Part shown: positions 45,446 through 53,622 of the stretch, in pieces
How positions within the stretch are numbered: the first letter of the stretch is position 1
Layout: every line of letters starts with the position of its first letter
Origin: Levilactobacillus lindianensis
GTDB lineage: Bacteria; Bacillota; Bacilli; Lactobacillales; Lactobacillaceae
Length of the DNA stretch: 64,000 nucleotides
Direction: 5' to 3'
Assembly: GCF_003946095.1 (NCBI RefSeq)
Contig: NZ_RHOD01000009.1
Span: 1-64,000, forward strand
The notes under the pieces: generated by a model
What the model saw: only the letters and a program-made list of their open reading frames with translations
Databases searched by the model: none
What the model was told of the DNA's origin: nothing
Made by a program: the position numbers and the translations under genes

Positions 45446-46081
45446 CTAACTCTTCGCTTCGACCCGTAGCATCTGATCGGCAATTGATTCCGCAAATGGC
45501 ATATCATGGGTGACCACAATCTGCGTCATCCCCTCAGCCTTCAGTTTTAAAATAATTTCTTCAACTTCTTTACGTAGGTCCGGATCCAATGCTGACGTTG
45601 GTTCATCATAGCACAGAAGCTTAGGTCGCATGGCCAGCGCGCGGACGATGGCCACCCGTTGCTTCTGTCCCCCGGACAATTCGTAGGGGTACAGGTCGGC
45701 CTTGCCATCCAGATTCAATTGCTTCAATAGCCGTTGTGCGGTGGCTTCAGCCTCGGCCTTACTCTGCTTGAGCACCATGGTTGGGGCCAGCGTCACATTC
45801 TGGAGCACCGTCAGATTGGGAAACAGTTGAAAATCTTGGAAAACCACACCCATCACCGTGTCATTATTGCGGTTGGTAACCGGATTAAAGGGTTGACCAT
45901 CCAAGAAGAAGTCCCCACTATCGGTTTCTTCTAGGCCACTAATGCACCGCAACAGGGTTGTCTTACCGGCACCCGAGGGCCCCACGATGGTCAAGATCTG
46001 ACCATCATTAACGGTTAAGTTCACGCCATCCAAAATTAATTTGCCGGCAAATCTTTTCGTAATATTTTTAAGTTCTAGCAT
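45446..46081 (-). CDS. Amino-acid ABC transporter ATP-binding protein
   Basis: Compact 211-aa ATPase with Walker A GPSGAGKTT, signature LSGGQKQR, Walker [16 protein letters not shown] and H-loop VVTHDM. It ends soon after the H-loop, shorter than GlnQ at 2.6 kb. Start 46081 with GAAAGGGTG upstream. Middle gene of the operon. Confidence 0.92.
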   Translation of the reverse strand: MLELKNITKRFAGKLILDGVNLTVNDGQILTIVGPSGAGKTTLLRCISGLEETDSGDFFLDGQPFNPVTNRNNDTVMGVVFQDFQLFPNLTVLQNVTLAPTMVLKQSKAEAEATAQRLLKQLNLDGKADLYPYELSGGQKQRVAIVRALAMRPKLLCYDEPTSALDPDLRKEVEEIILKLKAEGMTQIVVTHDMPFAESIADQMLRVEAKS

Positions 46082-46098
46082 ATCCTGTCACCCTTTCT

Positions 46099-46740
46099 CT
46101 AACGCCAGGCGCTGTAGTGCTTCTCTAATCGCTTCAGGACCACCGTGCAGACCGCCGTGAGTAGCAAGTAAATAACGGCAACCAACACCATCGGAACCAG
46201 TGTAACGTCTCGAGCCATGGCCACGTTTCCGGCCCGAAGGAGATCTCCCAGTCCAATGACGTAGACCAGTGACGAATCCTTAATTAAATTGATAACCTCA
46301 TTACCAATTGAGGGAAGCACAATTTTGACCACTTGAGGAATCACGATCTTCCGCAAAGTCTGCCAATTTGTCAGACGTAACACTCGAGCACTCTCGTACT
46401 GCCCCACGGGGATGGCTTGGAGGCCACCCCGGAAGATCTCGGCAAAGTACGCCGTGTAGTTCAAGATAAAGGCGAAGAGAGCGGCATCATAACGTTGGAA
46501 CACGATGCCGATAATCGGGAGTCCGTAGAAGACGAAGATGAGTTGCAACAACAGTGGGGTTCCTCGCATCAACCACACGTAAACGTCAATCAACCAGGTT
46601 AAGGGTTTGAAATTGGTAATCATCCCCAACCCCACCAAAATTCCCAAGGGAACAGAAATAATTAACGTCCAGAAGAAAATCGACAACGTCGTGCCGGTTC
46701 CTGAAATTAACGATGGTAAAATTTGACTCACATAATTCAT
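46099..46740 (-). CDS. Amino-acid ABC transporter permease
   Basis: The 213-aa GlnP/HisMQ-type permease has about five membrane helices and the EAA-type coupling loop (PVGQYESARVLRLTNWQTLRKIVIPQVVK). Start at ATG 46740 (MNYVSQILPSL) with AGGAGG nine bases upstream. First gene of the T-box-controlled operon, transcribed away from minD. Confidence 0.92.
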   Translation of the reverse strand: MNYVSQILPSLISGTGTTLSIFFWTLIISVPLGILVGLGMITNFKPLTWLIDVYVWLMRGTPLLLQLIFVFYGLPIIGIVFQRYDAALFAFILNYTAYFAEIFRGGLQAIPVGQYESARVLRLTNWQTLRKIVIPQVVKIVLPSIGNEVINLIKDSSLVYVIGLGDLLRAGNVAMARDVTLVPMVLVAVIYLLLTAVCTVVLKRLEKHYSAWR

Positions 46741-46763
46741 GGCAATCATCCTCCTCTTCAACT

Positions 46764-46800
46764 AAAAAACGCCCTCTTGAGACTAACTCTCAAGAGGGCG
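46764..46800 (-). terminator. T-box terminator 2
   Basis: CGCCCTCTTGAGA pairs perfectly with its complement around a 5-nt loop and is followed by T6. Closest terminator to the permease start. Confidence 0.9.
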
Positions 46801-46878
46801 TTCGACCGCGGTTCCACCTCATGTACTCGATGGGCTCACGCCACACCGACTCAGGGAGTTGCCCGCCGCCACAAAAAT

Positions 46879-46915
46879 AAAAAAAGTCCCCTTAGGTCCA
46901 AAGACCTAAGAGGAC
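46879..46915 (-). terminator. T-box terminator 1
   Basis: GTCCTCTTAGGTC pairs, with one mismatch or wobble, around a 3-nt loop and is followed by T7. It belongs to the upstream platform. Confidence 0.9.
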
Positions 46916-47145
46916 GATCACATCGTGGTTCCACCTCTGTTTGTTAAACCATCACTGGTCTAACCTCAGCGAGTTGCTAGCAACTCCAGCGATAACGGAC
47001 TACCCCGGGTCATCCTACTAGATTCAGACGACCAACTCACAGATGTGTTTCGGTTAACCAAGGACACCCGTTTCCATCGACCGGGCTTTCTGTTGAGACT
47101 TTGGTGACCTACTCTTCTGTTCAACGTTATTCATTCATTGACAAC

Positions 47146-47174
47146 ATACTACGATCTTTTTCAATCGCCGTCAA
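47146..47174 (-). promoter_or_regulatory. Promoter of the T-box ABC operon
   Basis: TTGACG (47174-47169), 17-nt spacer, TAGTAT (47151-47146) on the minus strand, directly after the minD stop codon. Confidence 0.75.
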
Positions 47175-47208
47175 GCTTTATTGAAAACTTTATCGTCGGT
47201 TACAACGC

Positions 47209-48015
47209 TTACCCGCGATGGAACCAGCCACTGACCTTATGCCAGAACCCAGTTGGAGCCTCGGCTTCAATCTTCATCAGTGGGACGGTCTCGCCTTCCA
47301 GGCGCCGCGCAACATTCCGGTAACCTTGAGAAGCCGGATTATCGGTTTGCATGACGATCGGTTCCCCTTGGTTAGACGTCGTGATCACGGCGTCATCGTC
47401 AAAGATGATCCCTAACAATTCGATACCCAGGTGATGGGTAATCTCGTCGATATCCATCATGGACCCGTCCTGCATCATGTTCCGACGAATCCGGTTGATT
47501 AACAGGCGTGGAGCCTCGGTCAGTGGATGTTGTTCCAACAGACCGACGACCCGATCGGCATCCCGAACGGCGGAGATTTCTGGCGTCGTCACCACAATGG
47601 CAGCATCGGCACCCGCAACGGCGTTCATGAAACCTTGCTCGATGCCGGCAGGACAGTCGATCAGAACATAGTCATATTCTGGTTTTAATTCATCGACAAT
47701 TTCCTTAACCTGATCCGGTTGTAAGGCATTCTTGTCGGTGTTTTGGGCGGCTGGTAACAAGTAGAGCTTGTCGTCAAACCGCTTGTCTTTGACCAAGGCT
47801 TGGGGGAGCTTAGCCCGCCCTTCAGCGACGTCAACGATATCATAAATAATGCGGTTATCGAGACCTAAAACCACGTCCAAGTTTCGCAGACCGATATCCA
47901 GGTCCATCAGACACACACGTTTGCCCATTAAAGCCAACGCCGTTCCGATATTGGCACTGGTGGTCGTCTTTCCAACCCCACCTTTACCAGAGGTGATGAC
48001 AATTGCTTTTCCCAT
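47209..48015 (-). CDS. minD: Septum-site-determining ATPase MinD
   Basis: ParA-type ATPase of 268 aa with deviant Walker A SGKGGVGKTT, switch regions (LMDLDIGLRNLD, IDCPAGIEQGF) and a C-terminal amphipathic membrane-targeting helix (GFWHKVSGWFHRG). It recruits MinC to the membrane to block misplaced Z-rings. Starts 2 nt after minC; last gene of the mreBCD-minCD cluster. Confidence 0.97.
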   Translation of the reverse strand: MGKAIVITSGKGGVGKTTTSANIGTALALMGKRVCLMDLDIGLRNLDVVLGLDNRIIYDIVDVAEGRAKLPQALVKDKRFDDKLYLLPAAQNTDKNALQPDQVKEIVDELKPEYDYVLIDCPAGIEQGFMNAVAGADAAIVVTTPEISAVRDADRVVGLLEQHPLTEAPRLLINRIRRNMMQDGSMMDIDEITHHLGIELLGIIFDDDAVITTSNQGEPIVMQTDNPASQGYRNVARRLEGETVPLMKIEAEAPTGFWHKVSGWFHRG

Positions 48016-48017
48016 AA

Positions 48018-48689
48018 CTAAATTCCTCCAATCTGGTTATATAACTTCGGATTAATCTTCTTTAATTGCGCCAGCTTACCGTATGACAACACGTGAAGAT
48101 CGTTCACATACGCGATCGTTTGACGGGAATCGGTCACTTGTTCCGATTCAATAATGTCGAACTGTTCGGCAATACGAACCTGTTGGGCAGTCTGAAGATT
48201 TCCCATAATCAGTTTGGATTCATCATCGGGATAGCCGGCTTGCAAGATACCGGTCACGTCGCCCATTGAAAAGATGTTGCCCGTCGTCCGGAGCTTACCA
48301 CCCTCGTGGATCGTTCCCAAGAAGAGAACATCCCCTTGCATGGCAACTTCTTGACCGTTACGAATAACCTTGCTCAACAGGTGAACGTTCTCCCGTTCGC
48401 GGAGTTGAATGGCATCATCAACGGTGATGACGTTAGCCGCAATCTTGTGGATTTCAAAGCGTGGATAATTCCCAACCATCTCTTCAATTTGAGCTTTCTC
48501 ATCGGCTGTCAAGAGACGATCCCCAGTCAGCACATCCAACGACACTTTGGTCGTCTCCAATGCCTTAGGATCGGTCTTGAGTTTCTCTAACAGTGCCTTC
48601 AGATCGACTAGAATTTGTTCAAAACTGGCCGCTTGCTTTAGCACCAGATCATAGCCGTTTTGCGTTCCCCGTAATACGGCAGCTTGCAT
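48018..48689 (-). CDS. minC: Septum-site-determining protein MinC
   Basis: FtsZ-polymerisation inhibitor of 223 aa. The C-terminal beta-helix domain is clear (LLSKVIRNGQEVAMQGDVLFLGTIHEGGKLRTTGNIFSMGDVTGILQAGY). The N-terminal part is less conserved, as usual. Start at 48689 with GAAGGGA upstream, in the mreD-minC gap. Confidence 0.94.
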   Translation of the reverse strand: MQAAVLRGTQNGYDLVLKQAASFEQILVDLKALLEKLKTDPKALETTKVSLDVLTGDRLLTADEKAQIEEMVGNYPRFEIHKIAANVITVDDAIQLRERENVHLLSKVIRNGQEVAMQGDVLFLGTIHEGGKLRTTGNIFSMGDVTGILQAGYPDDESKLIMGNLQTAQQVRIAEQFDIIESEQVTDSRQTIAYVNDLHVLSYGKLAQLKKINPKLYNQIGGI

Positions 48690-48707
48690 AGCGTTCGTTC
48701 CCTTCAC

Positions 48708-49229
48708 CTAGTTTAACCAATTATACACCCAACGAATCGGAAAATATAAGATGACATACAACGCGAGATTAAGAGCCAGTGTCGGACCTAAGGTATTCAC
48801 CAGGAAAGAACTCCCGGAAATGACGGTCATATGCACCACCCGACTAGCCAAAAATCCTAGTCCCTCAACTAACGTAATATCAATAAAATAAATTAATAGT
48901 CCACTGAGAAAGTTGGGACTGATGTAGGTCACCATGATCCGCGTCACATACACGACTAAGGGAAAGATGAAAATGTAAACACCAAAGATCCCCGTGTAGT
49001 ACAAATCAAAGACGGCCCCGGCCACAATGGCCCAGCGGCCCAGTGGCATCGTCACATTCTCCTCATAGAGAACAGCCGTGACTAACCACAACACGACCAG
49101 GTGACTCACCATGACCGTGGGATAATTAAACATCTGGCTACTGAAGATATGACTTAAACTGCCATCCAGCAGCAGCATAATCAGTAAGCCAATCGGAAAA
49201 CCAAAACGTAACTTTGATAATCGATACAC
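48708..49229 (-). CDS. mreD: Rod-shape protein MreD
   Basis: Hydrophobic 173-aa protein with about five membrane helices (FGFPIGLLIMLLLDGSL, YYTGIFGVYIFIFPLVVYV), located between mreC and minC as in most rods. Part of the elongasome together with MreB, MreC and RodZ. Confidence 0.9.
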   Translation of the reverse strand: MYRLSKLRFGFPIGLLIMLLLDGSLSHIFSSQMFNYPTVMVSHLVVLWLVTAVLYEENVTMPLGRWAIVAGAVFDLYYTGIFGVYIFIFPLVVYVTRIMVTYISPNFLSGLLIYFIDITLVEGLGFLASRVVHMTVISGSSFLVNTLGPTLALNLALYVILYFPIRWVYNWLN

Positions 49230-49241
49230 GTCTTAGCCCCC

Positions 49242-50093
49242 CTACTGCTTCGTAACAGCGACTGTGACGATGTTTAAGTCGGTCAGATCGGTCGCTGGCG
49301 TGATGTATAGCTTCGTTGACAACCCGTAGTCATCGCCGCCAGTTTCGGCAACTTTTCCGACGTACAAGCCCTTAGGCGTCACGCCACCAAGCCCACTCGT
49401 AACGACCTTGTCGCCCTTGTGAATCTTGGCTTTGGTGGTGATGTTATTCATCGTAATCTGTCCCGTTGCGGACTTGTAACCACTCAGAACCCCGTTAACC
49501 GTGGCCCCAGACTTCGTGGTAATCTGAACGGCGAATCGGTTAGCGGAATCGTTATTATCCGTAATCAATTCAACCTTAGAGTTCGTCTTGTTCACCTCGG
49601 CAACCCGGCCAATCAGGCCAGATCCGGACATGACCGGCATGTTCTTCTGCACGCCAGCTGATGAGCCCTTGTTAATGACCACTTGGTTTTGCCAAGATGA
49701 TGGCGTCCGCGTAATAACGGCGGCCGAAACGGCGGTGTAGTCCGTCAACGAATCATTTAGCTTAACCTGTTGTTTCAGTTGTTTGTTTTCTTTAGCTAAG
49801 GTTTGATCCCGCACCTTGGTCTGGGCAAGTTCACTCACCTGCTTCTTCAACTGTTGGTTTTCTTGATAGGTGTTCAATAACTCCGAAACGGAGCTAACTG
49901 AACCACTTAAGCCATTGGCAGGGAGGGCCACTACCCGGTCCGCTAAACCAACAATATCGTTACCGAACTGTTGAATTAAAGGTGGCGTAGACCGCTTGTT
50001 ACGAATCACCACGGATACCGTCATCAAAGCAAAGCTAACAATCAGGCAGACGATGATAATCACCAGTCGCCGATTGAAAGAAAATTTCTGCAT
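49242..50093 (-). CDS. mreC: Rod-shape protein MreC
   Basis: Bitopic 283-aa protein: one N-terminal helix (LVIIIVCLIVSFALMTVSVV), a coiled coil (NTYQENQQLKKQVSELAQTKVR) and extracellular beta domains (VINKGSSAGVQKNMPVMSGSGLIGRV). Start at 50093 (MQKFSFNRRL) with GGAGG upstream rather than the in-frame ATG at 50132. A terminator-like hairpin separates it from mreB. Confidence 0.95.
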   Translation of the reverse strand: MQKFSFNRRLVIIIVCLIVSFALMTVSVVIRNKRSTPPLIQQFGNDIVGLADRVVALPANGLSGSVSSVSELLNTYQENQQLKKQVSELAQTKVRDQTLAKENKQLKQQVKLNDSLTDYTAVSAAVITRTPSSWQNQVVINKGSSAGVQKNMPVMSGSGLIGRVAEVNKTNSKVELITDNNDSANRFAVQITTKSGATVNGVLSGYKSATGQITMNNITTKAKIHKGDKVVTSGLGGVTPKGLYVGKVAETGGDDYGLSTKLYITPATDLTDLNIVTVAVTKQ

Positions 50094-50146
50094 GTTTGAC
50101 CTCCATCTTGTTCGCCAGTTGTGCCGAAACACTCTAGCGTCACAAT

Positions 50147-50173
50147 AAAGAAGCGGGAAGCTGCCTTCCCGCT
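50147..50173 (-). terminator. Intercistronic hairpin between mreB and mreC
   Basis: A perfect 9-bp stem (50152-50160 with 50165-50173, 4-nt loop) followed on the minus strand by the T-rich TCTTTATT. It could lower mreCD-minCD expression relative to mreB. Confidence 0.65.
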
Positions 50174-50178
50174 AGTCC

Positions 50179-51183
50179 CTATTTCTTCTTCATGACATCG
50201 ATACTCTTTAATGATTCACCTGTTCCGGCAGCCACACAATCCAAAGGATCACTGGCAATCGAAACGGGTACCTTAGTGGCATCAGCAATAACTTCTGATA
50301 AGTTTTGCAGTAAAGCACCACCACCGGTTAAGACGATCCCATGATCAATCACGTCGGCAGCAATTTCAGGAGACGTTTCTTCCAACGTTTCCTTGATTGC
50401 GGTGATGACGTCTTGAACGGGTTCTTGAATGGCCTTGGCCACGTCAACGGCTGAAACTTCAACGGCCTTAGGCAACCCGGTAACCAGGTCACGTCCACGA
50501 ATCGTGGACCCGTCCATCTTTTCAGCAGCGTCAACTGAGGCTGATCCAATATCCATCTTTAATTTTTCTGCGGTCCGTTCCCCAATCAAGAGATTGAAGT
50601 TCGACCGAACGTAAGTCGCAATGGCTTCGTCCAGCTTATCACCGGCAACTCGAATGGAGCGGCTTGAGACAATCCCACCTAATGAGATAGTGGCCACATC
50701 TGTGGTCCCACCACCCATGTCGACAACCATGCTACCAGTTGGGTCCATGACGGGTAACCCGGCACCGATCGCTGCAGCAAATGGTTCTTCGATAACGTAA
50801 GCGTCACGCGCACCGGCAACCCGAGTTGCGTCGATGACTGCTCGCTTTTCAACTTCTGTGACACCACTTGGCACACAAACCATTACGTAAGGCTTGCCGT
50901 TTGAACGGCCCAAAGTCTTTTCGATGAAGTACTTCATCATGGCAACGGTCGTATCGTAATCTGCGATAACCCCGTCTTTCATTGGCCGAATGGCAACAAT
51001 ACTTGCTGGCGTACGGCCGATCATGGCACGAGCATCTTCACCAACGGACACAATTTCCCCAGACTTTGTGTTCTTGGCGACAACAGAAGGTTCGCGTAGA
51101 ACGATTCCTTTACCGTCAACGTACACAATCGTATTGGCGGTACCAAGATCGATCCCAATATTTTTCGTTCCTAATCCGAACAC
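50179..51183 (-). CDS. mreB: Rod-shape-determining actin homologue MreB
   Basis: Actin-fold ATPase of 334 aa that orients cell-wall synthesis. Phosphate-1 motif [14 protein letters not shown], phosphate-2 [14 protein letters not shown] and adenosine motif [14 protein letters not shown] are intact. The start is GTG at 51183 ([14 protein letters not shown]) with GAAGGGA upstream. First gene of mreBCD-minCD. Confidence 0.97.
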   Translation of the reverse strand: MFGLGTKNIGIDLGTANTIVYVDGKGIVLREPSVVAKNTKSGEIVSVGEDARAMIGRTPASIVAIRPMKDGVIADYDTTVAMMKYFIEKTLGRSNGKPYVMVCVPSGVTEVEKRAVIDATRVAGARDAYVIEEPFAAAIGAGLPVMDPTGSMVVDMGGGTTDVATISLGGIVSSRSIRVAGDKLDEAIATYVRSNFNLLIGERTAEKLKMDIGSASVDAAEKMDGSTIRGRDLVTGLPKAVEVSAVDVAKAIQEPVQDVITAIKETLEETSPEIAADVIDHGIVLTGGGALLQNLSEVIADATKVPVSIASDPLDCVAAGTGESLKSIDVMKKK

Positions 51184-51247
51184 AGTGTTTCATCCCTTCA
51201 TTGTCAACAAAATTTTTTAGTTATTTGTCTTATTCATTGATAGACGT

Positions 51248-51253
51248 ATTATA
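51248..51253 (-). promoter_or_regulatory. mreB -10 box
   Basis: Extended -10 TGTTATAAT on the minus strand with only a weak upstream hexamer. A short ACGTG/CACGT palindrome (51266-51279) overlies the -35 region and might be an operator. Confidence 0.55.
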
Positions 51254-51334
51254 ACATACCTATCTACGTGAGAACACGTCGTCACTGACAAGAATACCGA
51301 ACTTTTAACGAGAAAGAAATAGTTAAAACTGATT

Positions 51335-52000
51335 TTAATCAGATTTTAAACGTTCTGTCTTATTCGTCGCAGGTGGCAGTGGCAAGATCCCGGCCTCACG
51401 GAGACTGAAGTAGGCTTGTAGGCCAACGACAAAGCCGTCCAGAACCGGAATTCCCATCAGTTCACCACACGCCGCTAAGCGGTGCATAAAAGCCAGATCG
51501 TTCGGAGATGGCTCGGCCGATCCACTTGGATGGTTATGTGCGATGATCACGCCAGCCGCCCCACTCATTACCGCGAGTTGAAAGATCTCCCGGGGATGAA
51601 CGGGACAACTGGTCAGGGTCCCCTGAAACACCGTCTGTCGTTCTAAAATACGGTGCTTGGCATCGAGCACAAATACCTCGACTCGCTCCTGTGGCAGGTA
51701 ACGCAAGTCGGCCATTAGGCGTTGCCCCATCTGACCACTGGCCAGGACTTCTCCCAGGAGTGGTCGCGGCGCACGTTGTACCCAACGTCCCAGATCAATC
51801 GCCGTCAAAAGAGCTCGGCGGCGCGGTAAACCCGCCACATACTGTTGGCACTGTTGACGACTCGCATACCGTAGATTAGCAAGACTGTGAAAGTAACGGA
51901 AGAACCGCTCAACCTCACTGGTCTCTGCTAATCCTAAATGACGCATCACGCGTCCCAATAGTTGCCGTTCATTTTGACTCGTTACCTGTTCTTGCCGCAT
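51335..52000 (-). CDS. radC: RadC family JAB/MPN metalloprotein
   Basis: The 221-aa protein has a helix-hairpin-helix-like N-terminal part and a JAB domain with metal motif HNHPSG and downstream Asp (SAEPSPNDLAF). Despite the name, a DNA-repair role is not established for the family. AAGGAG precedes the ATG. Lies between folC and mreB, as in many Firmicutes. Confidence 0.93.
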   Translation of the reverse strand: MRQEQVTSQNERQLLGRVMRHLGLAETSEVERFFRYFHSLANLRYASRQQCQQYVAGLPRRRALLTAIDLGRWVQRAPRPLLGEVLASGQMGQRLMADLRYLPQERVEVFVLDAKHRILERQTVFQGTLTSCPVHPREIFQLAVMSGAAGVIIAHNHPSGSAEPSPNDLAFMHRLAACGELMGIPVLDGFVVGLQAYFSLREAGILPLPPATNKTERLKSD

Positions 52001-52043
52001 ATTGCCTCAGCTCCTTACGGGTAACTCCGTAAAGCGAGCCGGC

Positions 52044-53363
52044 TTATTCGTCGGTATCCTTAAAATAGTGCCGAACTTCCGAAATAAAGTAGAGTGACCC
52101 CGTCAAAAGCACCAGGTCATCGGCGGAAATGCTCGACAACACTTCTTTTAGAGCACTCGGCCAGTCAGGTGCCATCGTGATCCGTTTGTGTGACGCCACA
52201 GCATCCTCTAATGCCTGTGGCGTGGCCGCAGAACGCTTTCCCGGTCCCTGGAACTGCGTCACGACAATGTGCACGTTAGGCACGGTGAGTAACGTCTGAA
52301 CCATCTTCTCGTACTGCTTATCTGCCAATACCGCCAAAACAATATAAATATCATGTTGCTTGAAGTGTTGCCGCAACAGGTGGGCCAACTCCAGCATTGC
52401 CGGTTCGTTATGCGCCCCGTCGATCGCAATCAGAGGCTCCGCATTCAGCCGTTCGAAACGACCTGGCCAGGCAGTGTGTCGCAAGCCTTCACGGATATCT
52501 ACCAACCGCATCGGTAGATGTCGCAACTGATGATAGGTGGTAAAGGCCGTTAACGCCGTGGCTGCATTGTCGATCTGATATTCTCCCAGCAGGTCAATCT
52601 CCAAGTGGCGCCAACGCCGATCACCCCAGTGGTAATCAAAGCGTTCACCCCACCCGTCCTCTGGCCGATTCTTAACGGTAAAGTCGCGTCCTAAGGCCCG
52701 CACATCCGTGTGTTGGCGAGTGGCGGTCTCGTCCATCACCGCTAAGGCATCCGGCGTTAAACGACCGCAGACCACTGGAATGCCAGCCTTAATGATCCCG
52801 GCTTTTTGCGTCGCGATCTTGGGAATGGTGTCACCTAAAATCTTCATGTGATCCATGCCAATCGTGGTAATGACGGACACGGCTGGTGTGATGATGTTCG
52901 TCGAATCATACAGACCACCCAGCCCGACTTCGACAATCACGATATCCACGGGATGACTGGCAAAATAACAGAACATGAGGGCCGTGTCGATTTCGAATTC
53001 GGTGGGTCCCTCGGCCCCTAACTCCTGGTCTAATTGCGCCACGACTGGTTGAATCTGATTGACCATTGCCAGCAGATCGTCGTCAGGAATTGGCTGGCCA
53101 TCGGTACTGATCCGCTCGTTAAAGCGGGTGATAAATGGTGAGGTAAAGGTCCCCACCGTCTGGCCCTCGGCCATGAATAAATCTCGTAAGTAAGCCACCG
53201 TGGACCCCTTACCATTGGTCCCGGCAACGTGAATCATGTCTAACTTTTCTTGTGGATCACCCAAGATGTGCATGAACTCCCGCATCCGATCAAGTGTTGG
53301 CTTCTTCTTGAAGCGATCGCGACCGTGGATGAACGCTAAGGCTTCGTCGTACGTTTTTACCAA
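52044..53363 (-). CDS. folC: Folylpolyglutamate synthase / dihydrofolate synthase
   Basis: Mur-ligase-type enzyme of 439 aa adding glutamate to folates. P-loop GTNGKGSTVAYL, FTSPFITRFNERI, and VVEVGLGGLYDSTNI are present. The start is TTG at 53363, supported by GGGAGGG eight bases upstream. In many lactobacilli folC follows valS; here a strong terminator separates them. Confidence 0.95.
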   Translation of the reverse strand: MVKTYDEALAFIHGRDRFKKKPTLDRMREFMHILGDPQEKLDMIHVAGTNGKGSTVAYLRDLFMAEGQTVGTFTSPFITRFNERISTDGQPIPDDDLLAMVNQIQPVVAQLDQELGAEGPTEFEIDTALMFCYFASHPVDIVIVEVGLGGLYDSTNIITPAVSVITTIGMDHMKILGDTIPKIATQKAGIIKAGIPVVCGRLTPDALAVMDETATRQHTDVRALGRDFTVKNRPEDGWGERFDYHWGDRRWRHLEIDLLGEYQIDNAATALTAFTTYHQLRHLPMRLVDIREGLRHTAWPGRFERLNAEPLIAIDGAHNEPAMLELAHLLRQHFKQHDIYIVLAVLADKQYEKMVQTLLTVPNVHIVVTQFQGPGKRSAATPQALEDAVASHKRITMAPDWPSALKEVLSSISADDLVLLTGSLYFISEVRHYFKDTDE

Positions 53364-53551
53364 AATAAAACCCTCCCGCTAAATCACTATTTCTTAGTGT
53401 AGCAGATTTTTTAGGAAGTGGGCCGCAATTGCACGATCACCGATTAGAAATCAGTCCAGTCGGCCGAACTTCTTAAGAAAGCTTAAGGTTCTCTCAAAAC
53501 ATGCGTCAAATCAGCGTCATTTTTCGTTAGTACTAGTAAGGGGATCAGTTG

Positions 53552-53588
53552 AAAAAAATCACCATCCCCCAACGGAGATGGTGATTTA
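53552..53588 (-). terminator. valS terminator
   Basis: AATCACCATC/GATGGTGATT stem and T7 on the minus strand. Confidence 0.9.
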
Positions 53589-53622
53589 TTAAGACCCTGT
53601 TTCAGTCTCACGTGATTTAAGC

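Larger units (their letters stand above)
46764..47139 (-). ncRNA. T-box leader with one Stem I and two tandem expression platforms
   Basis: On the minus strand the transcript first forms a Stem I (base ACAGA 47120-47116 with TCTGT; AGTA in the 5' strand and GAA before the specifier). Next comes T-box core AGGTGGAACCACG (46936-46924) with a terminator ending in T7 (46915-46879). Then a second core AGGTGGAACCGCG (46819-46807) has its own strong terminator ending in T6 (46800-46764). No second Stem I fits in the roughly 60 nt between terminator 1 and core 2. The specifier reads ACA (Thr) or CAC (His) depending on register; both bulges are TGGA, predicting a U discriminator base. Confidence 0.85.

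Noticed and set aside
46764-47139. Two independent T-box riboswitches in tandem
   Set aside because: Only about 60 nt lie between terminator 1 and core 2, too little for a second Stem I, so I describe one leader with two platforms.
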